Part shown: positions 1 through 7,942 of the stretch, in pieces
Layout of the letters: every line of letters begins with the position of its first letter
Numbering within the stretch: position 1 is the first letter of the stretch
NCBI RefSeq assembly: GCF_000724545.1
Contig: NZ_JHBV01000023.1
Coordinates: 50,848 to 114,847, forward strand
Origin: Aureispira sp. CCB-QB1
GTDB lineage: Bacteria; Bacteroidota; Bacteroidia; Chitinophagales; Saprospiraceae
Length of the DNA stretch: 64,000 bases
Direction: 5' to 3'
Program-made: the position numbers and the translations under genes
Notes under the pieces: generated by a model
What the model was told of the DNA's origin: nothing
Seen by the model: the letters and a program-made list of their open reading frames with translations, nothing else
Database searches by the model: none

Positions 1-8
1 CTATAAGG

Positions 9-43
9 TAGGCGGGGAAAACAACCATGCGTTTCCCCGCCTA
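9..43 (-). terminator. Hairpin terminator downstream of the STAS-like gene
   Basis: A perfect 12-bp stem (9-20 with 32-43, GC-rich centre) with an 11-nt loop lies 19 bp past the stop of the minus-strand gene at 62-469. There is no strong T-run on the minus side, so this is a probable rather than certain intrinsic terminator. It may also serve a gene outside the window. Confidence 0.6.
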
Positions 44-61
44 TATTACTATTAAAATCTA

Positions 62-469
62 TTAATTATCATAGGTTGCCATTACACTTAATAACCACTT
101 AACAGCTTCTTCTTCAGATGTAAATAATTGAATGGGATTGGTTTTTCTTTTGCCTTTAGAAACAAATCGTGTTCTTAAAGTGATGAAAAGGTTACCAATA
201 ATTTTAGAAGAAAAGGATTTTGTGATTAAGGCAGTGGTGACAAACTCTTGTTCAAAGTCATTGTAATATTTAATGATGTCTTTTTTCATGTACTTATCAG
301 GCATCCATGCTATGACACATCTTGGATCATTACCAACTATTTCTTCCATCATCGCTACGTTTTCTTTCGCCCCTTCTAGGGTAAATTCTTCAAGGTCCTT
401 TTTTGCTTTTATTTCGATGATATTATCAGGACGGATTTTGATTGTTAATTCTTTAGTTTGATACTCCAT
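62..469 (-). CDS. Small STAS/SpoIIAA-like hypothetical protein (135 aa)
   Basis: A 135-residue soluble protein with no signal peptide or TM segment. Its alternating strand/helix pattern and C-terminal part (TKSFSSKIIGNLFITL, then PIQLFTSEEEAVKWL) resemble the short STAS/SpoIIAA-like proteins common in Bacteroidota (DUF7793-type), where a helix carrying the 'F.s.eeAv.WL' pattern closes the fold. The start is ATG without a visible Shine-Dalgarno, as is normal in this phylum. It stands alone, with a hairpin terminator 19 bp downstream and 270 bp of AT-rich DNA upstream. The coding call is firm. The family assignment is from general pattern resemblance only, and no function can be given. Confidence 0.7.
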   Translation of the reverse strand: MEYQTKELTIKIRPDNIIEIKAKKDLEEFTLEGAKENVAMMEEIVGNDPRCVIAWMPDKYMKKDIIKYYNDFEQEFVTTALITKSFSSKIIGNLFITLRTRFVSKGKRKTNPIQLFTSEEEAVKWLLSVMATYDN

Positions 470-740
470 AGTATTTGGTCTATTATGGTTGTTTAGTCGA
501 GATTGGTCTAAAAAGTTGTTTACAATAGCGTCTTTTTTACTAGTAGCCTGTTGCTTTTGATCTTTTTATTAAAAAAGGACATACAGCACTATTATCAAAT
601 AGGAATAGCCTATTTAAATAACTTCTAAATCCAGAGTTAAAACTAACTAGAAAGTTAATAAAAGAAAAAGAAAATCGTCATTTTATTTTTTTTTAATATT
701 AACTAAAAATAAAAGTAAAATACTTTAATAATCAAAAAGT

Positions 741-2192
741 TTAATTTGATTCTGCTAAAGCAATCATTAACGTTTCCAATTTCTTTTTCATCATGTATCC
801 AGAACAAGAATAATTATTGACAATCATACTAAAAGCCAGCTTTTTTCCTCCTTTAGTGGTCACAAAACCTGTATAGCTTCGGATTCTGTTCATAGAACCA
901 CTTTTTGCTCGTACATTATTTTCAGCAGAAGAGTTGCGGCACATATTGCGTAGAGTTCCTGTTCTACCAGCAATAGCCATTTGGTTATAAAAATCTCCAA
1001 ACGTTTTTTTGTCAATGTACATTTTACGCATAATTTCAGCAAATGTTTTGGGAGAAACACCATTTCTAGCAGACAGCCCACAGCCGTCTTTCATGAAAAA
1101 GCCAGACATATCCAATCCTCTGCTTCGCCAAAAGTCAGTGACTGCCGCAATCCCATTTTCTGTGCTACCAAGACCTTTAACTTTGGCTCCAATCGCTTTT
1201 AATAAAGCTTCACAATACATATTGCGACTATCTTCATTTGTGTGTTTACAAATGGCAGTCATAGAAGGAGAGAAGTGCGTATGAATTTTTCTCCTAGCGT
1301 TTTTGTCTTTTAGTAAACGTTGTGTGGTTTCTTTTTTAGACACGGGGATTCCTTCAGTAATCAAAGCGTTGCGCAAGTCATGAGCACAGAGTAGGCTGGG
1401 GTCTGGAGTTGCGCCCTTGATATCAAACCAACCACTTCCTTTGGGAATTGTCCCTCGAAGGGTCACTTCTGTTCCATAAGGAGCAGCATAAACATACGCA
1501 TTGTCCCCTGTTCGGCTTCCAGCACTAGTTACTCGGTTATCAAATTTAAGTTGAGGAATATTAGGAACAGTGTGATCAACTGTTGGGGTAGCTCCATAAT
1601 CCCTTGCTTGTTTGAAGTGGATGTAGTACAAATTGTCGTGATAGTTCAAGCCAGATGTTCCTGCGCCATAATGGTTGCCAATATCACCCCATTGCCAAGT
1701 GGGAATCATTACTTGGTCGTCAAAAAAACTTCCATCACCAACAATAGCACCATTGATTTTTTGGATGCCTGCTTTTTTTATGACAGCAACAAATTCTGCC
1801 ATTAATGCCTCTTTGGTAGGAACTTCTTCCATAATTGGAGATGCCAAAGAAGGATCGCCAGTACCTCTAATGTACAAATTGCCGTTGAGCGTTCCATTTG
1901 AGATAGACCCACTATATTCTAAGTAGGTTTTAAATTTATAATCGCTTCCTAAAATAGCCAAAGCAGAACCTGTTGTAATGACTTTCATAGAAGAAGCGGG
2001 AATTAATGCTCGATTAGGTGAACGCTGCGCATAGATTTGATTGGTATTGATATCTATGGCACAGAATCCAATAGAAGCATACTTTAACTCATTGTCATTT
2101 TCAAAGCTTTTTAGAGCGGCTTCTATTTTTGTTTGAGCATAAGAAGAAAGTGGAAAAGAAAGGAGAAAACTAATCAGTAAGGTTTTGTACAT
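741..2192 (-). CDS. dacB: D-alanyl-D-alanine carboxypeptidase/endopeptidase (PBP4, peptidase S13)
   Basis: Periplasmic serine peptidase that trims the terminal D-Ala of peptidoglycan stem peptides and cleaves cross-links. Residues 1-20 form a Sec signal peptide ending SYA-Q. All three penicillin-binding motifs are visible: SxxK at 67-70 (S67 nucleophile, K70), SxN as SRN at 322-324, and KSG at 430-432. The long insert between the first two motifs (about 80-310) is typical of the S13 family, and 483 aa is the usual length. The conserved DGSGLS loop reads DGCGLSARN here (369-377), with Cys in place of Ser. The gene is monocistronic, with no clear terminator after it. The family call is secure. 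Confidence 0.95.
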   Translation of the reverse strand: MYKTLLISFLLSFPLSSYAQTKIEAALKSFENDNELKYASIGFCAIDINTNQIYAQRSPNRALIPASSMKVITTGSALAILGSDYKFKTYLEYSGSISNGTLNGNLYIRGTGDPSLASPIMEEVPTKEALMAEFVAVIKKAGIQKINGAIVGDGSFFDDQVMIPTWQWGDIGNHYGAGTSGLNYHDNLYYIHFKQARDYGATPTVDHTVPNIPQLKFDNRVTSAGSRTGDNAYVYAAPYGTEVTLRGTIPKGSGWFDIKGATPDPSLLCAHDLRNALITEGIPVSKKETTQRLLKDKNARRKIHTHFSPSMTAICKHTNEDSRNMYCEALLKAIGAKVKGLGSTENGIAAVTDFWRSRGLDMSGFFMKDGCGLSARNGVSPKTFAEIMRKMYIDKKTFGDFYNQMAIAGRTGTLRNMCRNSSAENNVRAKSGSMNRIRSYTGFVTTKGGKKLAFSMIVNNYSCSGYMMKKKLETLMIALAESN

Positions 2193-2371
2193 CTTGTGTT
2201 TGTTTTGATAATCTTTAATAGGTCGTTTGTTTTTTTTTAGCTTGATAAAATAGAAAAAGGAATTTTAATAATGAAAAAAAAAGAGTTGAATCTCTTGGTT
2301 GATTTAAAATGGGGGTGGGCTATTTTGTTGTAAAAATTTGTTTCTTTCTTCAAAATCTCTATATTCGTATT

Positions 2372-2497
2372 ATGCAACGGACAAAACACATATTATTGGT
2401 ATCAGAATTGACTTGTATTAGCAAGGACAAAAAGGCTATGGTATGTTGTAAAAAGGCGGATAAGAAGTATCCTCGACTTCGGTGCATTTTGACATAA
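2372..2497 (+). CDS. Possible 41-aa small protein
   Basis: A short ORF starting MQRTKHILLV, rich in Lys and Cys (four Cys). The in-frame upstream codons could extend it to 62 aa from 2309. The only supports are its position before a strong plus-strand terminator (2525-2560) and the lack of any other gene for that terminator to serve. There is no family match and no ribosome-binding site. It may instead be part of a non-coding RNA, so confidence is low. Confidence 0.2.
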   Translation: MQRTKHILLVSELTCISKDKKAMVCCKKADKKYPRLRCILT

Positions 2498-2524
2498 ACA
2501 AAGCTAACTTCTTATACAGTGAAA

Positions 2525-2560
2525 AGCGATTGGTCAAAATGAACCAATCGCTTTTTTTTA
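2525..2560 (+). terminator. Intrinsic terminator upstream of lysA
   Basis: A 10-bp perfect stem (2525-2534 with 2543-2552) with an 8-nt loop, followed by an uninterrupted T-run. It is a classic plus-strand intrinsic terminator, yet no recognised gene ends upstream of it. Confidence 0.8.
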
Positions 2561-2619
2561 TTTATAGGATATTATATTCTTATTAATTCTTTTGCATAAT
2601 TTATAAAATTTTAAGCATC

Positions 2620-3897
2620 ATGTTATTAAATGACGAGACACAACAGTTTGAAATCGGTGGCGTAAACGCATTGGAAATAGCAGCCTCTTATGGTACCCCT
2701 TTGTTTGTTTATGATTCTAATAAAATCATTAGCCAATACAAAAAAATGAAACAGGCTTTAGGTCAAGTAAAAAAGCTTAAAATTAATTATGCCTGCAAAG
2801 CTTTGACGAACTTAAGCGTTTTGAAGCTACTCAAAAACTTGGGGGCTGGTTTGGATGCTGTTTCTTATCAAGAGATTCGATTGGGCTTAGAAGCAGGTTT
2901 TGCGGCCAAAGATATTATCTATACGCCTAATTCTGTGTCTATAGAAGAATTGGAAGCGGCTATGAAACTAGGGGTTAAGGTAAATATTGATAATATTGAA
3001 ACCTTGGAATACATGGGAGTTCATCATCCCAATCAGACGTTTTGTATTCGAATCAATCCACATATCATGGCTGGAGGAAATGCCAAAATTTCAGTCGGTC
3101 ATATCGATTCTAAGTTTGGAATCTCTATTCATCAAATGCCTTTGGTAGAGCGTTTAGTAAAAACTTTGAATATCAAAGTAGAAGGTGTACACATGCATAC
3201 GGGCTCAGATATATTGGATGTGGATGTCTTTTCTCATGCGGCAACGTTGTTGTTTAATGTTGCTCGAAAATTTGATGATTTAAAATACATTGACTTTGGT
3301 TCTGGATTTAAAGTGAAATACAAGTCTAATGACATCGAAACTGATATGGAACAGTTTGGAGAAATGATGTCAGAGCGGTTTAATGCTTTTTGCGAAGAAA
3401 CGGGAAAAGATTTAACATTAGCATTTGAACCTGGGAAATTTCTAGTTAGTGAGGCAGGTTATTTCTTGGCTAGAACCAATGTCGTTAAGCAAACCACTTC
3501 AACTGTCTTTGCAGGCATTGATACAGGATTTAATCACATGATACGACCTATGTTTTATGGTGCGCACCATGAAATTATCAATGCATCGAATCCCAATGGG
3601 AAACCTAAAATATACACTGTAGTTGGTTATATTTGTGAAACAGATACTTTTGGTTGGAATCGAAAAATTAATGAAATTAAGGAAGGAGATGTTTTGTGTT
3701 TTAAGAATGCTGGGGCTTATTGTTTTTCTATGGCTTCTAATTATAATAGTCGGTACCGCCCAGCAGAAGTTTTAGTCCATAATGGACAGGCTCATTTAAT
3801 TCGTCAACGAGAGACATTTGAAGATTTGTTGAGAAACCAAATAGTACCTGAATTGGATTTCAGTAGTGAAGAAGAACAGTTGTTAAATGCAGAGTAG
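2620..3897 (+). CDS. lysA: Diaminopimelate decarboxylase
   Basis: PLP enzyme that decarboxylates meso-diaminopimelate to L-lysine, the last step of the lysine pathway. It has the fold-III alanine-racemase-like barrel (about 25-280) followed by a C-terminal beta domain. K60 in NYACKALTN is the expected PLP lysine. HMHTGSD (191-197) matches the family HxHxGS loop, and EPGKFLVSEAG (270-280) binds the PLP phosphate. ICETDTFGW (338-346) holds the specificity Cys-Glu contributed across the dimer. AGAYCFSMASNYNSR (364-378) is the family C-terminal signature. The 425-aa length is normal. The gene is monocistronic and is closed by a bidirectional hairpin at 3933-3967. Ornithine decarboxylases are the main alternative, but the AGAY..SNYNSR block favours LysA. 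Confidence 0.93.
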   Translation: MLLNDETQQFEIGGVNALEIAASYGTPLFVYDSNKIISQYKKMKQALGQVKKLKINYACKALTNLSVLKLLKNLGAGLDAVSYQEIRLGLEAGFAAKDIIYTPNSVSIEELEAAMKLGVKVNIDNIETLEYMGVHHPNQTFCIRINPHIMAGGNAKISVGHIDSKFGISIHQMPLVERLVKTLNIKVEGVHMHTGSDILDVDVFSHAATLLFNVARKFDDLKYIDFGSGFKVKYKSNDIETDMEQFGEMMSERFNAFCEETGKDLTLAFEPGKFLVSEAGYFLARTNVVKQTTSTVFAGIDTGFNHMIRPMFYGAHHEIINASNPNGKPKIYTVVGYICETDTFGWNRKINEIKEGDVLCFKNAGAYCFSMASNYNSRYRPAEVLVHNGQAHLIRQRETFEDLLRNQIVPELDFSSEEEQLLNAE

Positions 3898-3932
3898 AAT
3901 GTTGCTTGCTTGAAGCGCAACGTTATTATAAA

Positions 3933-3967
3933 ACATTAGCTTCCCCATCCATAGAGGAAGCTAGTGT
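3933..3967. terminator. Bidirectional terminator between lysA and the cyclophilin gene
   Basis: A 12-bp stem with one G-T pair (3933-3944 with 3956-3967). It is T-rich after the plus arm and A-rich before the minus arm, so it can close both convergent genes. Confidence 0.75.
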
Positions 3968-3974
3968 TTGTTTA

Positions 3975-4775
3975 TTATTCGCGAATGACCCTCACTTTGA
4001 TTCTAATATCTTCCTTGGGACGAGCATAGGCATCCGTTTCTTTGTAGCAAATGCTATCAATGATATCCAATCGTTCGTAAACACGCCCAAAAACAGTGTA
4101 CTCCATATCCAATTGGGGAGCACCGCCTAGTTTATAATATAACTTTCGTTGTTCTTCTGTATAAATAATATTATATTCTCGTTCATTCTTGTCTAATTGT
4201 CCAGGAGAAACAGAGCTACCATGAACGATGTAAAATTGAGAGCCCGAAGATTGCTTATCTGGGTTCATTTCATCAGGTTGACGAGCAGCAGCAAGAGCGC
4301 CCTTAATATGGTAGTAATGTTGTCCAATTTCCGCATCTTGTTTGTATTGGGGACCACCATTTCCTAACCGTTGTCCTTTTTTTGCCATTCTAGAATTTGG
4401 ATCACCTCCCTGAGCCATGAAATTTTTGATCACTCGATGAAACATTAGGCTATCATAATAGTTTTGTTTGGCTAATTTGATAAAATTGGTACGATGGTTT
4501 TCAGCATCAAAAAACAATTCAATTTTCATAGTGCCAAACTTAGTTTCCATCTCAACTAAGGCAGAATAAGGATTCGGTTCTAATTTTATCGTATCAGGTT
4601 CTACAACTTGTAAGTTACCTGCCTTTCGAACGACTACTTGTCGACCATCTTTGGTGGTTGTTTTGTCACCCGTAGATGTGTTAGAAGAAGTTGTTGTTGT
4701 AGAAGTCACACAAGCAACCATTAATAAAAATAGAGAACCTATTGAAGCAAGAAAAATAAAATTGTTTTTAAGCAC
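3975..4775 (-). CDS. Cyclophilin-type peptidyl-prolyl cis-trans isomerase, lipoprotein
   Basis: Cell-envelope foldase that isomerises X-Pro peptide bonds in exported proteins. The N-terminus is a lipoprotein signal with lipobox LMVAC and acylated C22. A Thr/Ser linker follows to about residue 70, then one cyclophilin domain (75-265). The family motif FHRVIKNFMAQGGDP (112-126) includes the catalytic Arg of FHR, and GSQFYIVHG is the second conserved block. The start is GTG at 4775, because no ATG precedes the signal peptide. The coding region begins only 20 bp inside the end of a 160-bp inverted-repeat element (4796-4955), so its promoter may lie in that element. The family call is firm. Confidence 0.93.
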   Translation of the reverse strand: MLKNNFIFLASIGSLFLLMVACVTSTTTTSSNTSTGDKTTTKDGRQVVVRKAGNLQVVEPDTIKLEPNPYSALVEMETKFGTMKIELFFDAENHRTNFIKLAKQNYYDSLMFHRVIKNFMAQGGDPNSRMAKKGQRLGNGGPQYKQDAEIGQHYYHIKGALAAARQPDEMNPDKQSSGSQFYIVHGSSVSPGQLDKNEREYNIIYTEEQRKLYYKLGGAPQLDMEYTVFGRVYERLDIIDSICYKETDAYARPKEDIRIKVRVIRE

Positions 4776-4795
4776 ACTAAGATTTTTTATAATTA

Positions 4796-4955
4796 ATACG
4801 GAATTGAATCAAGAATGTCATACAAAATGAAAGATAAATATTTTTTCTAATTGAGACAAAAAGCAGCAAAGTAGCAAGCTATTTGGAGCATATTATGACG
4901 ATAAGTAGAAAGAATAGATACTTTTATTGCGACATAAATTAATTCAATTCCGTAT
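4796..4955. repeat. 160-bp element with 14-bp perfect terminal inverted repeats
   Basis: ATACGGAATTGAAT at 4796-4809 is exactly the reverse complement of 4942-4955. The AT-rich interior codes for nothing. It resembles in size the 162-163-bp elements at 7185 and 43507 but has different ends. It is a MITE-like or hairpin element directly upstream of the cyclophilin gene. Confidence 0.6.
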
Positions 4956-5129
4956 AAGTTAGGAGTTTTGTAGAAGTACAAATATACAGAATCCGCATTA
5001 ATCTACGAATCGACATAATACTCCTTCTTAAAAGTTTACAAAAATCTTTCCTTTTTATTTTTTCTAAACGATTACTTGACGACACCACTATTCTTGAGTC
5101 ATAGATTGATAGGCAAGCAAAATAGATTT

Positions 5130-6284
5130 TTAGAAAGGGCTACTCCATTCTGGTTTGTTAAAATAGCTACTGTCTGTCAGTGCGTGCAAAAAGGCAACAA
5201 TATCAGCTTTGTCACTTGCTGTCAAGGTTTTTATAGTAGGAGCCGTTGTCAATTCAGATGCTAGATTAGGAGCGTAATGTCCGCCTGTAGCATAGTGATC
5301 AACAACCTCCTCTAAGGTTTGGAAACGCCCATCGTGCATATATGGAGCTGTTAGTGCAATATTTCGCAAGGAAACCTCTCTAAATTGACCATTTTCAGGT
5401 GCATTTCCTGTTGCTTCTCCGTAGCCATTGTCTGCAAAGTCAAAAAGAGTTTGTGCTGAATCTAAACCATTGTTAGAAAATTCATTTCTAGCAAACAAAG
5501 CTTTGTTTCTAGAGAAACTATGACAATGGGCACATTCTGCGTCTTTAGAACTTGGTGCTCCAGCAGCATCACCAATAAATAAGGTCATGCCACGAAGTTC
5601 TTGGCTATTCAAATAAACAAAAGGAACCCAAACATCTTCATCATACCTAGAGTTGGCAGAATTGAGTGTTCGTTCAAATTGTGCAATGGCTTTGGCGACT
5701 AATTCTCTATTGATGCCATCATAACAATCAACACCAAAAGCTTCTCGGAACATTTTTGGGTAGGTGGGGTGCTTGCGCAAATCCGCCTCTACCTTTTCCC
5801 AAGTATTATCCATTTCTAAAGGGTCTTCAACAGGACCTTTTAAAATTTGCTCTTCTAAGGTTGAGAAACGACCATCCCACATAAAGTTGTGTTTTCGTCC
5901 CTTTACCCAACTGTATCCTATATTGATCAAAGACATAGAACTACGTCTTGCAATTCGGTTGTCAATACCTTTCGATTTTGCCAAACCATCCGTAAAAGCC
6001 TTGTTAATATCATGGCAAGAGCTACAGGAAATGGTAGAATCTCGAGACAAAATAGGATCATAAAATAGATGACGCCCTAACTCAATACCTTGTACAGTGA
6101 TGGGATTATCATCAGGATGTTCCATTGGTGGAAAACCATTAGGAGACTCAACGGTATAACTAGTTGGATTGTAAGGAATACTGGTTAAATCACAAGGACT
6201 AAGAGGTCCAATATATTCGGTTTCTTTACAGGCAATAATACCAATTATTATAACCGTAAAAACAAAAATTGATTTATAATGCAT
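5130..6284 (-). CDS. Diheme cytochrome c peroxidase / MauG-MbnH-like protein
   Basis: Periplasmic or outer-leaflet diheme enzyme of the CcpA/MauG superfamily, 384 aa. The N-terminus is a lipoprotein signal (lipobox IIAC, C19). The two haem c sites are CSSCH (87-91) and CAHCH (251-255). TAPYMHDGRF (312-321) sits in the distal-ligand loop where MauG and MbnH carry an axial Tyr. It follows an MbnP-like gene by 95 bp on the same strand. In the methanobactin MbnP/MbnH pair the diheme enzyme oxidises a Trp of MbnP to kynurenine. From sequence alone an H2O2-detoxifying cytochrome c peroxidase is equally possible, and the MbnH-type role is inferred from the neighbour. Confidence 0.9.
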   Translation of the reverse strand: MHYKSIFVFTVIIIGIIACKETEYIGPLSPCDLTSIPYNPTSYTVESPNGFPPMEHPDDNPITVQGIELGRHLFYDPILSRDSTISCSSCHDINKAFTDGLAKSKGIDNRIARRSSMSLINIGYSWVKGRKHNFMWDGRFSTLEEQILKGPVEDPLEMDNTWEKVEADLRKHPTYPKMFREAFGVDCYDGINRELVAKAIAQFERTLNSANSRYDEDVWVPFVYLNSQELRGMTLFIGDAAGAPSSKDAECAHCHSFSRNKALFARNEFSNNGLDSAQTLFDFADNGYGEATGNAPENGQFREVSLRNIALTAPYMHDGRFQTLEEVVDHYATGGHYAPNLASELTTAPTIKTLTASDKADIVAFLHALTDSSYFNKPEWSSPF

Positions 6285-6379
6285 TGTATCAGATAGTTTT
6301 ATACGCTTTGGGGTTAAAGTACATTTTTAGTTGATTGGATAAAAAATTATTTTCCAATCAAGGATGTACTAAAATGGAC

Positions 6380-7156
6380 TTAAGACTGAATTGTCATAGC
6401 AGCCGCTAAATTTTCGATTACTTTTTTAGCTAAATTATAATCAGCAGAACCTACCGCACCAGAATGCGTTTGTTTGTCAGTGACCATATCAATTTCACTG
6501 CCTGTTTTAAAGAAAATATCCTTGGCATCAACATACACTGTAATTTCTGTTGTTTGATTGGCTTCGATGTCATAATTTTTAGCAAAAGAAAGTAGTTGAT
6601 GCATGCCATTTACGCCAGAGTGGTATAAAAAACCAGAAGTCGTACCGTTGGACTGAGTAATATCACCTTCTAATTTACATAAGATATAACTATTCCAACT
6701 TGCCCAGTGATTGCCATTGAGACCAAGTGGAGAATCAGAATTATAGTCGCCAGGAGTTGTATTGTTGATAGCATCGGATAAACCAATACCTAAATCTAGA
6801 GCGGTATAACTTCCTACAGGAAGGTCGTTGATTGTAAAAGTAGTACCTTCTTCAGCAGCTTGTTGTGTAATACTATTAACCATAGAAATATAGCCAACAT
6901 CGGCAAAATCTGTTTTAGTACCAGCATTAACTCCTTTGATATCCGAAATAAAAAAATCTAATTTTTTGAATAAAATATTGGTAGGGTTGCTTTGACCTGT
7001 TGCTGTTTGTTGAAATAAGATCAATGGATCAGCGCCATATCGAGCTTTGAATGTAATGGCTAAATTGCCAGTTATTTTGTCCTCTTTTTTGGGAGGTGTT
7101 TCGCAGGAGCTAGACCACATTGTGATGGATAGCAAAAGGAGGATAATCGTGCGCAT
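6380..7156 (-). CDS. MbnP-like copper-binding lipoprotein
   Basis: A 258-aa exported protein with a lipobox ending SSSC (C18). The beta-rich body matches the MbnP family pattern: NLAITFKARYG near the start, KKLDFFISDIK (64-74), DLPVGSYTALDLGIG (111-125) and a histidine/tryptophan-rich part with H150, W151, W154, H179, H186 and H231. MbnP proteins bind copper in the periplasm, and a conserved Trp is converted to kynurenine by the partner MbnH. Here the partner is the diheme gene 95 bp downstream, so the two probably form an operon. A 162-bp palindromic element lies directly upstream. The family call is from motif layout, and metal binding is inferred. Confidence 0.8.
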   Translation of the reverse strand: MRTIILLLLSITMWSSSCETPPKKEDKITGNLAITFKARYGADPLILFQQTATGQSNPTNILFKKLDFFISDIKGVNAGTKTDFADVGYISMVNSITQQAAEEGTTFTINDLPVGSYTALDLGIGLSDAINNTTPGDYNSDSPLGLNGNHWASWNSYILCKLEGDITQSNGTTSGFLYHSGVNGMHQLLSFAKNYDIEANQTTEITVYVDAKDIFFKTGSEIDMVTDKQTHSGAVGSADYNLAKKVIENLAAAMTIQS

Positions 7157-7184
7157 AATTTTATTTTTAATTGTTAAAAGTTAA

Positions 7185-7346
7185 TACTCCGTTGATTTTT
7201 TAGTTTCTCTATGAACCCGTAGGCTCAGGAAGTAAAAATATAAAAAAACACCTTGTATTAGTTTGATTATCAGTTTTTTTGGTGTAAAATATTGGTGAAA
7301 ATGTATGTTGTTGATAATCAAAATAATACAATTTTTTAACGGAGTA
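7185..7346. repeat. 162-bp palindromic intergenic element (TACTCCGTT ends)
   Basis: TACTCCGTT at 7185-7193 is the exact reverse complement of 7338-7346. It shares with the 163-bp element at 43507-43669 the same ends, an internal GATTATCAGTTTTTT and a right end ATTTTTTAAYGGAGTAATG. It is non-coding and lies immediately upstream of the mbnP-like gene. Confidence 0.75.
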
Positions 7347-7811
7347 ATGAAAAGTGAGTTCTTGGATAAATTATCTAGTAGATCAAATGACCATATCTGT
7401 TTATAATGTACCTATGATAACAAACTTACAATTTTGCTTTTTAAAACACCAATCCTTTTCTAAAAAAGAGTGGTAGTATACAATTGATGACACTAGCTAG
7501 TAAAACGAGCAAAATTTGATAAATTTTTTAGCAGGATAGAATACGAGTAACATAATGACTACCAGTACCGCTAATCAAAGAACGAAAGTTATTAATAGTT
7601 AGGAGAAAGTCTATTCATTAAAACGAAATGAAAGTCATTTCTGTTGATTTGGGATAAAGGAAATTAGCGTTTTAATAGGCACAATTTTTATGCCTTGGTT
7701 TCAAAAAAAAATAGTTAAAACAGTTTATCTTTTGAATGTTACTAAATTTACTGTATTATGACACCTTGATATGCTATAATTAAGAGGTATCTATGTAAAG
7801 AAACATAATGG

Positions 7812-7919
7812 ATGATCCATAGAATTGCTAGAAATTTTGATAAAAAAAGCAAAAGAAGTAGCGATGGGAACGCTGTCACGAGACCTTTTGACGAAGTTAA
7901 TCGTAAAATTACTGCTTAA
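7812..7919 (+). CDS. Possible 35-aa leader or small basic protein
   Basis: ATG-initiated ORF starting MIHRIARNFDKKSKR, basic, ending 23 bp before the GGGP synthase start. A second frame is also open over the same stretch, which weakens the case. It could be a leader peptide, a decayed gene or chance. There is no family match. Confidence 0.15.
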   Translation: MIHRIARNFDKKSKRSSDGNAVTRPFDEVNRKITA

Positions 7920-7942
7920 GTAATCAATATCAACAAAAAGTA

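Larger units (their letters stand above)
2193..2619. other. 427-bp intergenic region with structured 3' part
   Basis: It lies between divergent dacB and lysA. It contains a short plus-strand ORF (2372-2497), a 9-bp inverted repeat (2460-2468 with 2507-2515) and a strong terminator (2525-2560). The order suggests a short transcript ending at 2560, either a small mRNA or a small RNA. No known RNA family was recognised. Confidence 0.4.
7157..7942. other. 786-bp intergenic region, mostly non-coding
   Basis: It lies between mbnP-like (minus) and the GGGP synthase gene (plus). The first part is a 162-bp palindromic element (7185-7346). The rest is AT-rich with stops in all frames until a short open stretch at 7812-7919. 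No convincing promoter or RNA family was recognised, and a decayed gene cannot be excluded. Confidence 0.4.

Noticed and set aside
7600..7942. Possible remnant of a sugar kinase (MKVISVDLG followed by a stop)
   Set aside because: The match is nine residues long, needs a frameshift, and no downstream motif supports it.
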